Assembly: GCF_040807025.1 (NCBI RefSeq)
Contig: NC_090968.1
Span: forward strand, 1,240,001-1,304,000
Source: Struthio camelus
Lineage: Eukaryota; Chordata; Aves; Struthioniformes; Struthionidae
Direction of reading: 5' to 3'
DNA length: 64,000 nucleotides
In this document: positions 1 through 44,925 of the stretch, piece after piece
Layout: each line of letters begins with the position of its first letter
Numbering within the stretch: position 1 is the first letter of the stretch
The notes under the pieces: generated by a model
What the model saw: the letters and a program-made list of their open reading frames with translations, nothing else
Database searches by the model: none
What the model was told of the DNA's origin: nothing
Program-made: the position numbers and the translations under genes

Positions 1-3000
1 TTGGGGCTTGAAGTGGGGCTGCTGGAGACACTGGATAGGTCCTACTTGAAAAGAAGGAAAAGCTCTTATCCACACGTTTCCCTGAGAAGTTGTCACACTA
101 AGCGTAGCAGTAGGCAAGCAATAACACGCATCCTTACAGCGCTTGGCCCCCACCTACGAACTCATCCCCTAAGACGACAGCGTGCTGTGCCCTCCAAAAA
201 GCACGGAGACCAGGGATGACGGCACATTATCGCACCGCAATTTGCCTGGCTCCCCTTCTCACACCCAGCCTTCCCCTCTGTCATAGGGCAGGCTTCCCTG
301 TTTAAGAAGCTAAAAGCCCATTACGTAAACATGCACTTGCATTTTGCTGGAGCCTGCTTTGGAAGATCTGTCTGCCCCAGCCGAAGCCACTAGTCCCTTC
401 GTATCCTCTCACCTCCCTCTTCCAGCTCCAATTACATCTCTCACTACCTATCTCAGCAATACAAAAGCATTTTTTTTTAAAAAAAAAAAAAAAAAAACCA
501 CCCTATCTGAGCCTTCCCCAGCTCAGAGCATCCCGGAGAGAGTCCCCACCTCCGAGCCCGAAGGCGACGCAGGCACTTTGGCTGCTGGCGAGGCAGGCCT
601 GCTGGTTCTTTCTGGTAAGTCAAACGACAGGTCCCTCCTGGTCGAGTCCCGGGGCTTCTTCTTTTTCTCAGCATCTAGGTCACGGGGATCAGAGCCCGAG
701 TGGCTCTCCGCTCGGGTAAGGACTCCAGTCAGGAAGTCGGCTATTTCATCCTAGGAAAGATGAAACACACATTTAGTCTCCATGGTGTGCAGGCCTCTAA
801 ATAACTGATCTTCACAGAAAAAAGAACCAGGATTCCCAACGGGAGGAACCGACAGGGCTCTCTAGGTTTAAGATTCCACAAGCAGAAACCCTCAAACCTT
901 GCAGGTAGACCTTGGTTTTCTCACTAAAGCTCATACTCTTATCAATTTCTGACAAATGGGAGAGAAACATGCTGGTTTCTCCTATGCTGCCCGAAGTAGT
1001 TTTTCCCAGACAGATGGACTGCAAGACTCAGAAACCTTCTCTTTGTTGAGGATACACTGCCAAGAAGCTCATGTCTCTCCACTTGAAAGGAGATAGACAT
1101 TTCAAAATTCCCCTGAGGAGGAATTCCCTTTGCCCAACAAGTCCTGGCAGCAAGGTTATAAGTCACGGTCATTGAGACGTTTCAATACATATTTATTATG
1201 GCTATAAAAGGTAAAAGGAAGACTTCTATCTTTACCTGGATGCACCTGTCCACCATACTCTGGGTCAGGCCTTCTGACTTCTTTTTGGCTTTGCTTATCC
1301 TATTGAAAACAAACAAACAAAAAACCACACACACAGAAGTCAAAACACATTCATTTTTCCCCTTCCACGCAACATTATTCTTAATCTGAGAGTAATTTTC
1401 AAGTGACGGAAGCTTCACTCCTTTACCTAGTTTGATACTGAGATTATCAGCGCTATGAGCACTCATCTCAAGAACACCGTCTACTGGAAAGACAGGGTTC
1501 ATCCCTTGGAAGCATTGAGGAAAACTTTGGTGATAACTAAAAGGGCTCAGCCTCACCGAGATCAGGACCAAAGCTTTACCAGAATAAGTAAGATGTTTCT
1601 TTCCCTTTAGAGCTTCGTCTTCAACCCCAATAGTCGAGTTTTACGTTTCTTTCTTTCCTCTCATTTACTTTTCTGACTTAAACGCGCCAAAATCTTGTCC
1701 AGATGACCACTATAAAAACACCAAGTTTTGTCAGCTTTCCAGGAAGCTCTTCCCCCAGTTCTTAGCTGGGTCCGATTTAAACTGATTAAACACTGATGGA
1801 GCTTGCTTTTTCTTTTTTCTTATCTTTTTTTTTTTTTTTTTTTTAAATGTAGTCCCCACCTAGCTTCAGAACAAGATTTTTGTATCTTTTTGCACACACC
1901 ACACTCAGATGTTGCTCAATGCTTCTGGGAAGAGAGTATCAGAGAGTATCCACCTCACAGGACTTTACCTGAGATTGTCATCTGCTCCTCCCACCACCAC
2001 CATGCTGTTATCAGCTCGAATTTTCTCACGGAAATCTTCCATCGCTTCGATGTTACACTGCAGGGAATTCTGACCGATCACGAAGAGGACAGGGGTCTTC
2101 ATCTCCAGGAGGGGGTCGTCAACGTCCTGCAAGAGTAACGGGACCTGTAAGTCTGAGGGCTGTGCCAGGGTGCAAAGTCTTTGGAGCTGAAGACCCTTTG
2201 GAGCTGGACCTGAATAAAGCGAGCGTTCCCTAAACGGATAGGCACGTGCCACGGCAGGGCAGACATCACTTCACGTGCAATCCTAACACATAGTAACAGC
2301 ATCTTGGAGGGAGGGAAGTATAATTTGCATGGTTCATTTGGATAAGATTACACACTCACATGAGAAACACCAACTCAGAAGCCAAATCAGTATATAGTGC
2401 TGTTACTCATTTACAGCAGCTGAGACTGACACCCTCCCCCACACCCAGACACCCTCTTTCACTGCATCTTCCCCGCTTCAAAATTTTTGCTGCGCAAATC
2501 CAGCACAAGGCTGAGGAAGTGCCAAGAGCAGGTCAGTCAGCGTTGCGGCTTTCTGGGGTGAGCCCCAGATGGGATTTACACAGCCGTACCGAGCCCTGAA
2601 CAAAACCCTGCTCAAGAAACGTGTCATACCTCTGCAAAGGTCTTCAGCACAGGACCAACCTGAGATTTCCACTATACTCTCAGAATTAGTCATTTCCAAA
2701 GCGCAACCTTAGTTGCTCCCAAACCAGTCACAAATTGGTCAGCTAAAAAAGGAGCTATTTGGGCTCCATATAAGTCACCCTAAGGTGTCATCTTTGCTGC
2801 TGAGTAACACAGTCAACAAGTGACCCACACACAAGACCCCAGGATGGAGCTGCAAAAACATGTCATAGCAGGGATAAGTAAACGTAGGACTTCTCATTCC
2901 TGCTATCACATGAGGAATCCTATTACGGATACAACAGCCCAGGCAGTTTCTCTAGGCAAACTCAGAAACATCCCCTAGGGCCAGCCTGCTGGGCACACCC

Positions 3001-6000
3001 CCATCCTGCTCCAAACAAAAAACAAACAAACAAAACTTATTTCAAGACACACGGGCATTCCTCAAAAGTCTTCCACTATCACTGGGTTTCCAGGCCAGAT
3101 TCTATGAAACAGTCTAGGGAGGTTAAAAATTAAATAATAAATAGTTTCTTAAATGGCCTCCCTTTCCCTTCACTCCTTACCCCTCTGGGTCCATCCACGG
3201 TTAGAAGAGGGAATCCAAGGCACACGACTGCAGTGACGTACTCCATCACTGAAACCTGCACAGACAAGCAACAGTTGAAGCCCTAGCAGCCGTATGGATA
3301 CTACAAAGGCTCCTTTGCTGGGCTGCCACCAGGGCACAAAAATATCTTCCGTATTTAGACCTTGCTTTGTTGATTAAAAGGGGAGAAAAAGAACACAGAA
3401 GAACTCGAATTCCTTATGCCCCCATGACCAGAAACGATGTCTGTTTCAAAGCCAGGCCTCAGAAAGAGAAAATGGAAGAGAAGGATCCCTCAGGGCTTAA
3501 ATGTAATAAGTAATGCACATATAACTCTGCTGGCTTCAGTTAAATGCAAGCAGTTGAGTCAGGCCTATCCTGAAGACAGTCTCTAGTTATAAATGGGTGT
3601 ATGGGAGAGAGGAGGTCAAGAGACTTCCTCCTCCTTCGGATGCACTGCTATTTAGGATGCTGAACAAAACATTCGCTCAGTGAGGTCTCCTTTGTGCCAC
3701 CCAACACAGGGCAGGCAGCGTGGAACTGGTCGGTCTGAGGACTAACTGAAGCTGGCAAGCGGCCTCTGAGAGGATGCAAAGCAAGCAGGTACTTACATGA
3801 CAGGCCACCAAGGCACCTGTGTTCCACCCGATCAGGATGATCGGCTTGTGCGAGAAGTGGTTGTGAATCTACGGGAGAAAAAGGGCGTAGATGGAAGAAG
3901 AGGGACAGGCAACAGGATGATGCTCTTGGGTAGCCGAGCATGTACAAGGAAGGTGAATAGTTTGAAGGGAGCAGCACAGGCTCACCGATACGTTCATTGC
4001 TCTCACCTCCGCCACTTTGCCTCTCACTGCCCCGATCATGTGTTCAAGACACTGCAACACTCCCACACCGCTGCCGTTGTTCAGCAGGTGGGTGGCGATT
4101 GGAATCACCTATCATTTGAAATGGAAGATGGATAAATAACAAAGGCATTACCGGAGACAAGAGGTACTGACAACAGTTTGCATGGCTAGAACCCACTTTG
4201 CGTATGAACTTCAATCCTCTCTCTCTCTCTCCCGAGATTCATATCAAGCTACAAAAAACAGAGAGGAGGCAGAGCATCCCCCCCAGACACCGCCTCTGCT
4301 CCTCACCTTGCTCCTATACACCCAGTACATCTAACACATTAAGAGGGCTGTGAACAGCCCTGTACCCAGGCAAAAGATGAAGGTAACCTAATGCTGTATA
4401 GCTTCTCTTCTCCAGCTCCTTTCTACTGCAAAACTCATGGATCCTTAATAATAACAACAACACAATCTAAACTGCTGCAGACTCTTGACTCTGCATGGCA
4501 GGTCTTCTGCCACAATCCCAAATGCATTGGATTCAGGCAACTTCCACCTGCTGTGCAGAATAAAATGCTTCAAATACTAAACAGTGCAGGTGGTAGATGC
4601 CAGCCTCTGCTACCAGCAGAAGCAAGTGTTTTGGCACGCTGAAAAAACATAAAAGCAAGCTCAGCAGCTGCAGCCTGCCACAGCTTGCTTCTGAAGAGCT
4701 GCTAGCTTGAACTTCCCTCCTTTCAAAACCAGTAATACAAACCTTTCCTAAGCAGGAAAGCTGTGACTGCCAGAACCGGTGCCGTCGAGAAGTGGGGAAC
4801 ATAGAGTTGGAGGGTCCGGAGGAAGCAATCAGGATGAGGGGAGAACCAGGCAATTTGCTCTACAAAATTCAACAGAGGATGCATAAGAGAAGGCAACTTC
4901 CCTGCCCGAGACCCCTCTGTTGCGATAGCTTTTCTGAGAAAAAGACACAGCTGCTTTTCCAGGGAGCTCCACCCACATCAGTCCTCTCCTCCCACTGCTC
5001 TAGCCCAGGACCCTCACTCACACAGAGCAGTTCATCCAATGCAACTTATGCAAAGCCTCACGCAAGAGGACATTCACACTATGCAAGCTGTTGCTTGTTA
5101 GGAAGTCCACACTGGCCACAACATCCTCCCAGTGGGTCTAAGAAATAAGGGTTAGCTGGTGATGGCCCCAGCGCAACCCCTGATAATTCACAGATGAGTT
5201 AAAATGGTTACTTCTAAACCCAAAGCCCCATCTGCTCTGCACAGCAGATGAAGTGGTAGGGCTCTTGCATAGCTCATTAAATGAGCAAGTTTTCCTAGCA
5301 GAAGCTACCTCACAACACAATAGGGAGGAAAACGTATCCCAGGAGAAGGTATTGCCCTCAATGAGCAGGCAACTCTCAACTATTACATGAGTTATCTCTT
5401 GCAGTGATGTAAGACAAAGGTGGATACGAACAGGAAGAGGCAGAGTGGCTTCCTAAAGGGAGCAAGTCCAAAGCAACTCACAAAGCAAGGGATGGAAGGA
5501 GGTGGCCAGCAAAAGGATGGGAAGAATAAAGCAGATCTGAGCACATTAGGCAGCAAGCCCAGCTTCTCACTCCCTGCAAGCCCCTAGATATACTCACTGG
5601 TTTATTATGGGACAAGACACCCACTGCTGGGTCCCAAGGTCTCTTCAGTAGCAGAGACAGAGCCTCAGCACCCGCTGCCCCTGTCTTCGTGGTAGACGAA
5701 AGCAGCATCCTGTCAATCAGGGTGGGGATCTGAAACCAAAGGCCAGCGAGGGCTGAGAAAATGCAAGTAGCCTTTTCTACAGGCTTTTAAGCATCAATTT
5801 TGCAGTCTGGGAAACACAATTACTGCCTTGTCAGCAAAGGGTGGAAGTCATCAAGCCAGTGCTCACTGTTTTGTGGAAAATCCCGAGCAGCATCACAGGG
5901 AGTACACCAGACCTTACTCTACCTGAGCACAGGCTGTTACTCAACACAAATCTCAACAAGCTACTTGAGGGGCAGAGAGCCACAAAGTTTATATTTTTAC

Positions 6001-9000
6001 ACATCAAGGAACTCAGAGCAGTGGAATTTATAGAGGGGATCTGCAGCAGTACAGGATATGAAGTCCAACCTCCCAGTTCCTGGGCTAGCTCATGGAGCCA
6101 TCGCTCCTCTTTCCCACTCTTCTCGATGGAGAGACAAGACACAGACAATTTAACAGGCAAGCTCCAAGTACCACAGCAAGTCAGAAGCACCACCACAAAG
6201 AGTCAAAGCACTCCGTTTCCTCTTCCTCTAGCTAATACAAGTTAGTGCCCTGGAAAACGACTCCCACTCAGAAAAGGCAAGGAGAGCACCGAGGAGAATT
6301 TTCCCTTGCTCCTCCAACCAAAAAGGATAAAGATAGATAAAGCTTCCTTTAATGTGCTTTATAAAGGAAGAACATCATAAGAGATAGCAAGGTCTCTTTC
6401 ACTGCTTTTATCACCTTTCCTTTAAGCGTTTGCAGAGCATCCAAGTAAGCAGCCAACACTGGCAAACTGAGGGTCTCCACTAACGTTGTGTGAAGCCACT
6501 GGATCAGTTTGGTGTCCCAGTTCACACTGGCCAGAGCTTGACGGACCCTCCGAGCACATTTGTCCACTGCTATCCTCCTGAGGACTGGCTCATTGCAAGC
6601 CTAAAAATGAGAAATGAAAAAGAAAAAAGTTATGGGAAAAAGCAAAGGTGCTTCATGCATCCCAAACCACAGCTTGGACTGCCCACAATCCTCTGGCAGC
6701 AAGTAAGAATCAGCATCCGCTCAGTGAAGACAAAACCACGGTTCAAACAAATCCAGAGCTGCCTGCTTCTTTAAGACTACAAAACCCAAAGGCCAAGACG
6801 TTCATCTTGACTCAGTGCATCTTTGCTAGGAAGGACTGAATACAAACACACAGGCAATGACTCTGCCAAAAGATGAAAGAGAAATAGGGAATAAAAGACC
6901 TTACCCCTTCGTTGGCCAGCCGAGCCAGCCTGTCAGACTGCAGTGCTTTGTGAATCTTATTAAAGAGCTTGTTCTGGGCCATTGTCCAACCTGTCCTGTA
7001 AAGAAAAACCCAAGAGGTAGTTGAGAGCCCTGCTACACAGACATCCAGAAATTACGGTCCTTGAAACTACTGCCCGTCTCCAAGGCTGTCAGCAACACCT
7101 GCCAGCAGGCACAGTTGGGAATCAGCTACAATTAGAGTCACAAGAACTGATTTATGGTTATGGACAAAGTTTCACTACTAAGGATAAAACATTTGTTTTA
7201 TCCTTAAAACACATTTTTACGTCCATAAAAAACATTTGTTTTTAAACGTCACTACTGCTGAACGTCAAAGCATCAGACAGACAAGAGTAACAAGAGAAGC
7301 AACAAATACGACAAAAATAATCGCTTCTTTTAGCATAGGTTATCTCCGCATTTCTCAAAGGAACTGTTCAAAAAAACCCATTCTACCTAATGCCAAGACC
7401 ACCAATTAGACTGACTACACCATCCAGTGACAATTCTTGAAAGCCTGGACTCTATGCATATCCCCATCTTAAATTTTCTGCTTTTGGAAGATGCTTTGGA
7501 ATCGGGCACCTACATGTAATCTAAAAAGCCACTGTCCCAAGCACCTCTGCGAACAGAAGCAACAGCATCACATCAAGCATGCGAGAGAGGTTCACCAGCT
7601 GGACATCAGCCTCTGCCTTTAAATTTGACAGGTTTCAAAGCAGGCAGCTGAGGAATTTGGACAGAAGATTTCATTTTCTTTGAACATTATTTGGTTCAGG
7701 AATGTCACTGTATATTAAGTCACACTTAGGGAAGTACTAAAAAACACAAGATAAAAGAAAACGTGGTAGAAGCCGAGGATTTGGGTTATACGTAGTAAAT
7801 AAAAGGTGTCGAAATGTAGGTTGAAAAGGCTCCATCCTGCAGTTACTGCACTGTTCCTTTCAGAGGGCTAACACAAGTTCATAAAGGCAATTGAGGCAAT
7901 AAAGTGACCCGCTTTGGTCTCTCCAGCTTTCTTAAAGACTTCAGTGAACACAGAGAACGCAAAGCGAGCGTAGTCAAGCACGCGCTGCATTGGACCGGAT
8001 TCAGCACGCCGACTCGTCCTCCCTAGCCCTCATTCACCGGCTGCAGACACAGAAGAGTCACCTCACTGCTCCGTACCACGATTTTCCTCTCCATTTCTGC
8101 TTTTTTTCTAAAATATTTATGGCCCCAACTGCATTTCACACAGCATCTGGCACTACACCATCCTCTGGCTGGCTGCGGCTTTATATACTAATACGTGCTG
8201 CAATGTAACCAGCAAGATGAGTCCCCGAAGCACAACTGCCACAGCTACTGCATGGATAGTTACTTAGGATCACAATTTCTTTCCTCTGCAACCCTGGCGC
8301 CCCGCGTTACCTGTTCACGTGTTCCTCCCAGTCATCTGGCGGAGGAGGAGCATCAGCATCCGTGCGCGCAAACATCACATGGCGCTCACACTCGTTCATC
8401 ACACTGCGGGCTTTCTGGTTGTCGTAGAGCGGCACAGGCGTGGGCGTCACTGTTTCGACATCGATGGGGATATCTGCTTCGCTGTGAGGAAAATTTCACT
8501 TTAGAAAACGGGATGTAACCTGGAAAAAACCTGAGCGGATCAGAGAGCGCGCCTGATGCCTCAGGGATCTGTGTCTACCTGCCCCAGGTACGCACGAGAC
8601 ACCCGTGAACTTATTTTGTCCGTATTCCCACATCTCTCTCCAAAGATGCTGCGACTAAGTGGACTACTGTGGAATTGCACTCTTTGTAATGAGATCTTGC
8701 ATTTGGAGAGCACACCGTGGGGACATGCTACACTATAAAAATCAAGAAGAATTTGTAACCAACTGGGACCTTGGGTCCAACTCTTTCCCATAAATCCTGA
8801 CTCAGGCTGCAAGACCGAATGCTGTTCGGACAGTTGTTTAGATGGTGTGAATATAAACCACCGAAGCATCTTAGGCTTAATATTTAATAAAGTACCTATA
8901 GCTTCTGGCAGATGTTTTTAATCACTTTAGCCACTAGGCTTCATAAGCAGGTATCTTATCATTTCTGGTCTGAGACTAGGCAGTCTTTTTTTCCTGTTTT

Positions 9001-10890
9001 AAGCTCTACAAATGAACGTGCCTTAGAGGACCCTGCTAAGCCTGGTCTTCTCCTGCCAGAAGAGCTGCTGAGCAACTAATGTTTAAGAAAGCGAGTTTCG
9101 CGGCCAGCACCTGGGCCGTGACACAGGACAGGGAGAAGCTACTTCCTAGCAAAGGACCCAGAGATCATGGCCCAAAAGCAAAGGAGAAAAACACTGAAGA
9201 CGCGAATGAGCCCTGATCCCAAAGACATCCCAAGCCGGGCACCAAATCCCTGAGCTCCAGCCTCAAGCCCATTCACAAGCCCAAAACCAAACGCTTGAGC
9301 CTTGACCCCCCCCGAATCCTGCCATGACCCCTCAAGCCCCATGCTGCGACCCTGAGCGCACCCCCATACCTCACCCCACATCTTCAGGCTGATTGCAACT
9401 CCAAACACAGCCGTAACCTCAGGTCTGTCCAAACCGCGCAGCTCCAGTCCCCCCACAGCACCCAAGTCCAGCCCCACAGCACGCACACCCCCCAGCTGCC
9501 CCCCAGAGTCCCCCCACTCCCCACTCCAGACCACCTAGCCCCACAGGAGCCCCCCACTGCCCCCTAGAGACCCCCCCACTCCCCACTACAGACCACCCAG
9601 GAGCCCCCCACTGCCCCCAACAGCCCCCCCGACCCTCTAGGAGACCCCCACTGCCCCCTAGAGATCCTCCACTCCCCACTATAGCCCCCCAGACACCCCC
9701 CACTCCCCACTACAGCCTCCCTAGCCCCACAGCAGGCCCCCACTGCCCCCCAGAGACCCCCCACTCCTCGCTACAGACCATCCAGCCCCATAGCACCCCC
9801 CTAGAGACCACCCACTCCCCAAAATAGCCTCCTCAGCCCCACAGTAGTCCTCCAGAGACCCCTTACTCCCCACTACAGCCCCCTCCAGCCCCCCAGAGAC
9901 TCCACACTCCCCACTACAGCCCCCCCAGCCCCCTAGGAGTACCCGAGACCCCCCCACTCTGCTCTACAGCCCCCCCAGAAGCCCCCTAGAGACCCTCCAC
10001 TCCCCCCTACAGCCCCTTAGAGGCTCCTACTCCCTCCTACAGGCCCCGTAGCCCCCAGGAGTCCCCTAGGGACCCCCCACTCCCCACTATCCCCCAGGAG
10101 CCCCCCAGGCACCTCCTACTCCCCCTTACAGCCCCCAGGAGCCCCCCAGGCACCTCCCACTCCCCCCAACAGCCCCAATACAGCCCCCCAGACACCCCCT
10201 ATTCCCCCATACAGCCCCCTAGACACCCCCCACTCCCCCCTTACAGCCCCAATACAGGCCCCTAGACGCCCCTCACTCCCCCCTAACAGCCCCCCCAGAC
10301 ACCCCTCACTCCCCCTCAGCCGCCCCCCAGGAGCCCCCTAGACACCCCACTCCCCCCCAGCTCCCCAGGAGCCCCCCCAGCCCCCCTACAGCCCCCCAGG
10401 AGATCCCAGACACCCCCCACTCCCCTCCAGAAGCCCCCCAGACACCCCCACTCCCCCCCAGAGGCCCTCTAGAGACCCCCACTCCCCCCCTAGCAGCCGC
10501 CTAGACACTCCCACTCCCCCCGAGCCCGCCAGGAGCCCCCCCCAGCCCCCCTACAGCCCCCCCTCCCCCCCGACACCCCCCACTCCCCCCTACAGCGCCC
10601 TAGAGGCCCCCCACTCCCCCCCACAGCCCCCCAGACACCCCCACGCCCCCCCGCTCCGGCCCCGGCGCTCACAGGGCGCTGTCGGGCTGGCGCCGCGGCG
10701 TGACGAAGAGCATGCGGGTGGGGCGGGCGGCGCTGGCGTCGGGGTGGGCGCTCCAGGGCTTGGCGTAGCTGTGGTCCAGGCACACCAGGTCCAGCTCCCG
10801 CTCGTGCACCGACAGCTGCAGCAGCAGCGACGTCCCCATCCTGCGCGCCGACCACTGCAGGTCCCGCTCGCCGCCGCCGCGCTGCGACAT
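1..10890 (-). CDS. KANSL3: KANSL3, KAT8 regulatory NSL complex subunit 3 (exons 1-13, 3' end outside window)
   Basis: Subunit of the nuclear NSL chromatin complex that works with the KAT8 acetyltransferase. I read thirteen coding exons on the minus strand, all with GT-AG borders and matching phases: 10673-10890, 8311-8481, 6905-6995, 6415-6600, 5598-5729, 4743-4859, 4007-4108, 3797-3868, 3181-3255, 1969-2126, 1236-1299, 550-750 and 1-41 (cut by the window). They encode about 542 residues; human KANSL3 has about 904. The start is the ATG at 10888-10890, giving [10 protein letters not shown], close to human MAHRGGERD. Family-matching stretches include [10 protein letters not shown] (exon 1), [18 protein letters not shown] (exon 2), [14 protein letters not shown] (exon 4) and [16 protein letters not shown] (exon 10). 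The alpha/beta-hydrolase-like core carries GWNTGA in exon 8 where active enzymes have GxSxG. The introns hold no other gene; intron 1 (8482-10672) is half minisatellite and intron 2 (6996-8310) is plain unique sequence. Confidence 0.96.
9430..10660. repeat. C-rich minisatellite in KANSL3 intron 1
   Basis: About 1.2 kb of degenerate tandem C-rich sequence built on CCCCCCACTCCCCACTACAG followed by CCCCAGGAGCC- or CCTAGAGACC-type spacers. Unit length is irregular, roughly 20-45 bp. It lies in the first intron of KANSL3, just downstream of the first exon, so the KANSL3 pre-mRNA is G-rich here. No conserved protein frame runs through it. Confidence 0.9.
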
Positions 10891-11110
10891 GGCCGCTAGC
10901 GCCGCCGCCGCCGCCGCCCGCGCCGCATCCCGCGCCAGGGCCGGGCCGGGGGCCGCGCCTGCCGCTGGGGCCTGGGCCGGGGCCGCCGCGCCGCAACGCG
11001 CATGCGCCGCCCGCCCGGGGCCGGCTGGAGCGCGCACTGGAAAGTGCGGAGCGGAGTTTGAGGCCGGGCGGAGCGGAGCGGAGCGGAGGGCGGCGGGGCG
11101 CGGTCAAAGC
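10891..11110 (-). promoter_or_regulatory. KANSL3: KANSL3 CpG-rich promoter with an NRF1-type palindrome
   Basis: Dense CpG sequence lies directly upstream of the KANSL3 start codon. A perfect GCGCATGCGC palindrome at 10998-11007, the core of the NRF1 consensus, sits about 110 bp upstream of the ATG. No TATA box is apparent. GC-rich GGAGC repeats follow at 11065-11095. The transcription start cannot be fixed from sequence. The region may also serve the divergent FER1L5 gene, but its ATG is about 1.6 kb away. Confidence 0.65.
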
Positions 11111-11149
11111 GCGGAGAGCGGATGCAGGCGGAGCGGAGTGTGAGGGAGA

Positions 11150-11800
11150 GGCCCGGTGCGCGGGGGCACGGGGACACAGGGGGACATGGGGACACAGGGG
11201 GACACAGGGGGACATGGGGACACAGGGGGACACAGCGACATGGGGACACGGGGACACGGGGGAATAGAGACACGGGGACACACGGACATGGGGACACAGC
11301 GACACACGGACACGGGGATATGGGGACACGGGGGTACACAGGGCTATGAGGATATGGGGACACAGAGACACGGGGACATAGAGGCACAGGGACACGCAGA
11401 CATGGGGACACAGTGGCACGAGGACACAGTGGCATGAGGACACAGCAGCTCAGGGACACAGCGATATGGGGACATACGGACATGGGGACATACAGACATG
11501 GCGACACAGGGACACAGTGACACAAGGACACAGCAGCTCGGGGACACAGCGACATGGGGACACACGGGCACGGGGTCACAGTGACATGGGTACACACACA
11601 TACAGGGGACACGGGGACACGGGGACACCCTCCCCCCCCAAGGGGACATTGAGACACCAAGACAGAGTGACGTGGGGACACAGCCCCGTGGGGACACAAG
11701 GACCCAGGGGCATGGGTACGCACCCTCACGGGACGCCAGCACACACGTGGGGACACGGGGCACCCACGGGTACGGCCTGGCACAGTGACACGGTGGCACC
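11150..11800. repeat. GGGGACACAG minisatellite (about 10-bp period) between KANSL3 and FER1L5
   Basis: Head-to-tail variants of GGGGACACAG and GGGGACATGG run for about 650 bp between the divergent KANSL3 and FER1L5 start codons. The period is mostly 9-11 bp. Open frames through it in several registers (DTGTHG-type and VSPCPRVP-type peptides) are by-products of the repeat. Confidence 0.9.
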
Positions 11801-11824
11801 AGCCCCCGCGAGTGCAGGCAGACA

Positions 11825-12385
11825 CAGTGCTGCGGGTGCTGCAGGGTGCCATGGGGTGCTTTGGGGTGTCATGGGGTGCTGGGGGGGGTCACAGAGTGCA
11901 GGGGGTGCCATGGGGTGCTGCAGGGTGCCATAGGGTGCTGGGGGGTGTCAGAGAGGGCAGGGGGGGTGCCATGGGGTGCTGCAGGGTGCTGAGGGCACCA
12001 TGGGGTGCTGTGGGATGCCACAAGGTGCTGTGGGTGCCATAGGGTGCTGCGGATGCCTTGCGGGGTGCTACAGGGTGCCATGGGGTGCCACAGAGTGCCA
12101 TGGGGTGCCGTGGGGTGCTGCAGGGTGCCATGGGGTGCCGTGGGGTGCCGTGAGGTGCTGCAAGTGCTGTGGGGTGCTGTGGGGTGCCATGGGGTGCCAT
12201 GGAGTGCTGTGGGCTGCTGCAGATGCTGTGGGGTGCCATAGGGTGCCACAAGGTGCTGCAGGTGTCCTGGGCTGCCATGGGGTGCCGTGGGGTGCTGCAG
12301 ATGCTGTGGGGTGCCACAGGGTGCCACAAGGTGCTGCAGGTGCCCTGGGGTGCCCTGGGGTGCCATGGGGTGCTGGGGGGCACGC
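11825..12385. repeat. GGGTGCYRYR minisatellite (10-bp period) upstream of FER1L5
   Basis: A second, different array with a clear 10-bp period (GGGTGCTGCA, GGGTGCCATG, GGGTGCTGTG and similar) covers about 560 bp and ends some 180 bp before the FER1L5 ATG. A short (CAG)n run follows at about 12400-12419. The array may be partly within the FER1L5 5' UTR or promoter; no transcript start is visible. Confidence 0.9.
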
Positions 12386-12566
12386 CACGACCTGAGACAG
12401 CAGCAGCAGCAGCAGCAGGCCCGGGGCAGCCTGTGCTTGGCACAGGGACCCTGGGGCACCGTCCGTCCCCCCACTGTGACCCGGCGTTCTGGAACGCGCC
12501 GCCGGCACCTCGCACCCCGGCTCGGCACCCTGCGCCCCGGCCCAGCACCCAGCTCCCTGCGCCGAC

Positions 12567-44415
<31,849 letters not shown>

Positions 44416-44570
44416 CGTGGCACCGTAGCCAGCTCTGAGGAGGGGGGCCGGGGCACCCTCCACTGCAGGAGGATTCGGGGAGATCCCCCGCATGCCCGAG
44501 GGAAGCCGCGGCACGGGGTGATGCATCACCGAGGTGATGCCCCGCTGCCCCGTACCCACGCCCCCTCTTT

Positions 44571-44576
44571 AATAAA
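44571..44576 (+). terminator. FER1L5: FER1L5 poly(A) signal AATAAA
   Basis: Canonical AATAAA 155 bp after the FER1L5 stop codon, giving a short 3' UTR of about 180 bases. It is the first canonical hexamer after the stop. Confidence 0.85.
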
Positions 44577-44919
44577 GCCAGACCTAGAGCCACCCTTGAG
44601 CGATGGTTGACTTAGCATTGTCCCCCTGCTCCGGGGACACAAGGATGAGCACTGGGGCGGGGGGACAAGGACGGGAGCTACTCCAATTTTGGCTACTTAG
44701 GGCACAGGGAACTTGGGACGTGGCCCCAGAGAGCCGACACCAACTCACTGCATGCTCGACCACGGCGTTTCGGGGACAGACCGCCGCCGGGGTTCATCCT
44801 ACAGGCGCAGGCGCCTGGGAAAAACACCCACCGGGACCTCCTGCGTCCAAAGTCTCAGGGGCCGCGGGCAGCGTCAGGGCGGGAGGGCGGGCGGCACGGC
44901 CACGTCACACACACCGACG

Positions 44920-44925
44920 TTTATT
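44920..44925 (-). terminator. LMAN2L: LMAN2L poly(A) signal AATAAA (TTTATT on plus strand)
   Basis: TTTATT on the plus strand reads AATAAA for LMAN2L, about 1.97 kb downstream of its stop codon. It lies 344 bp from the convergent FER1L5 signal, so the two transcripts end nearly face to face. I saw no other clear hexamer between here and the LMAN2L stop, but the call rests on the motif alone. Confidence 0.65.

Noticed and set aside
11156-11933. His/Asp/Gly-rich and Cys/Pro/Val-rich open frames between KANSL3 and FER1L5
   Set aside because: Low-complexity translations of the GGGGACACAG array, open on both strands, with no family resemblance.
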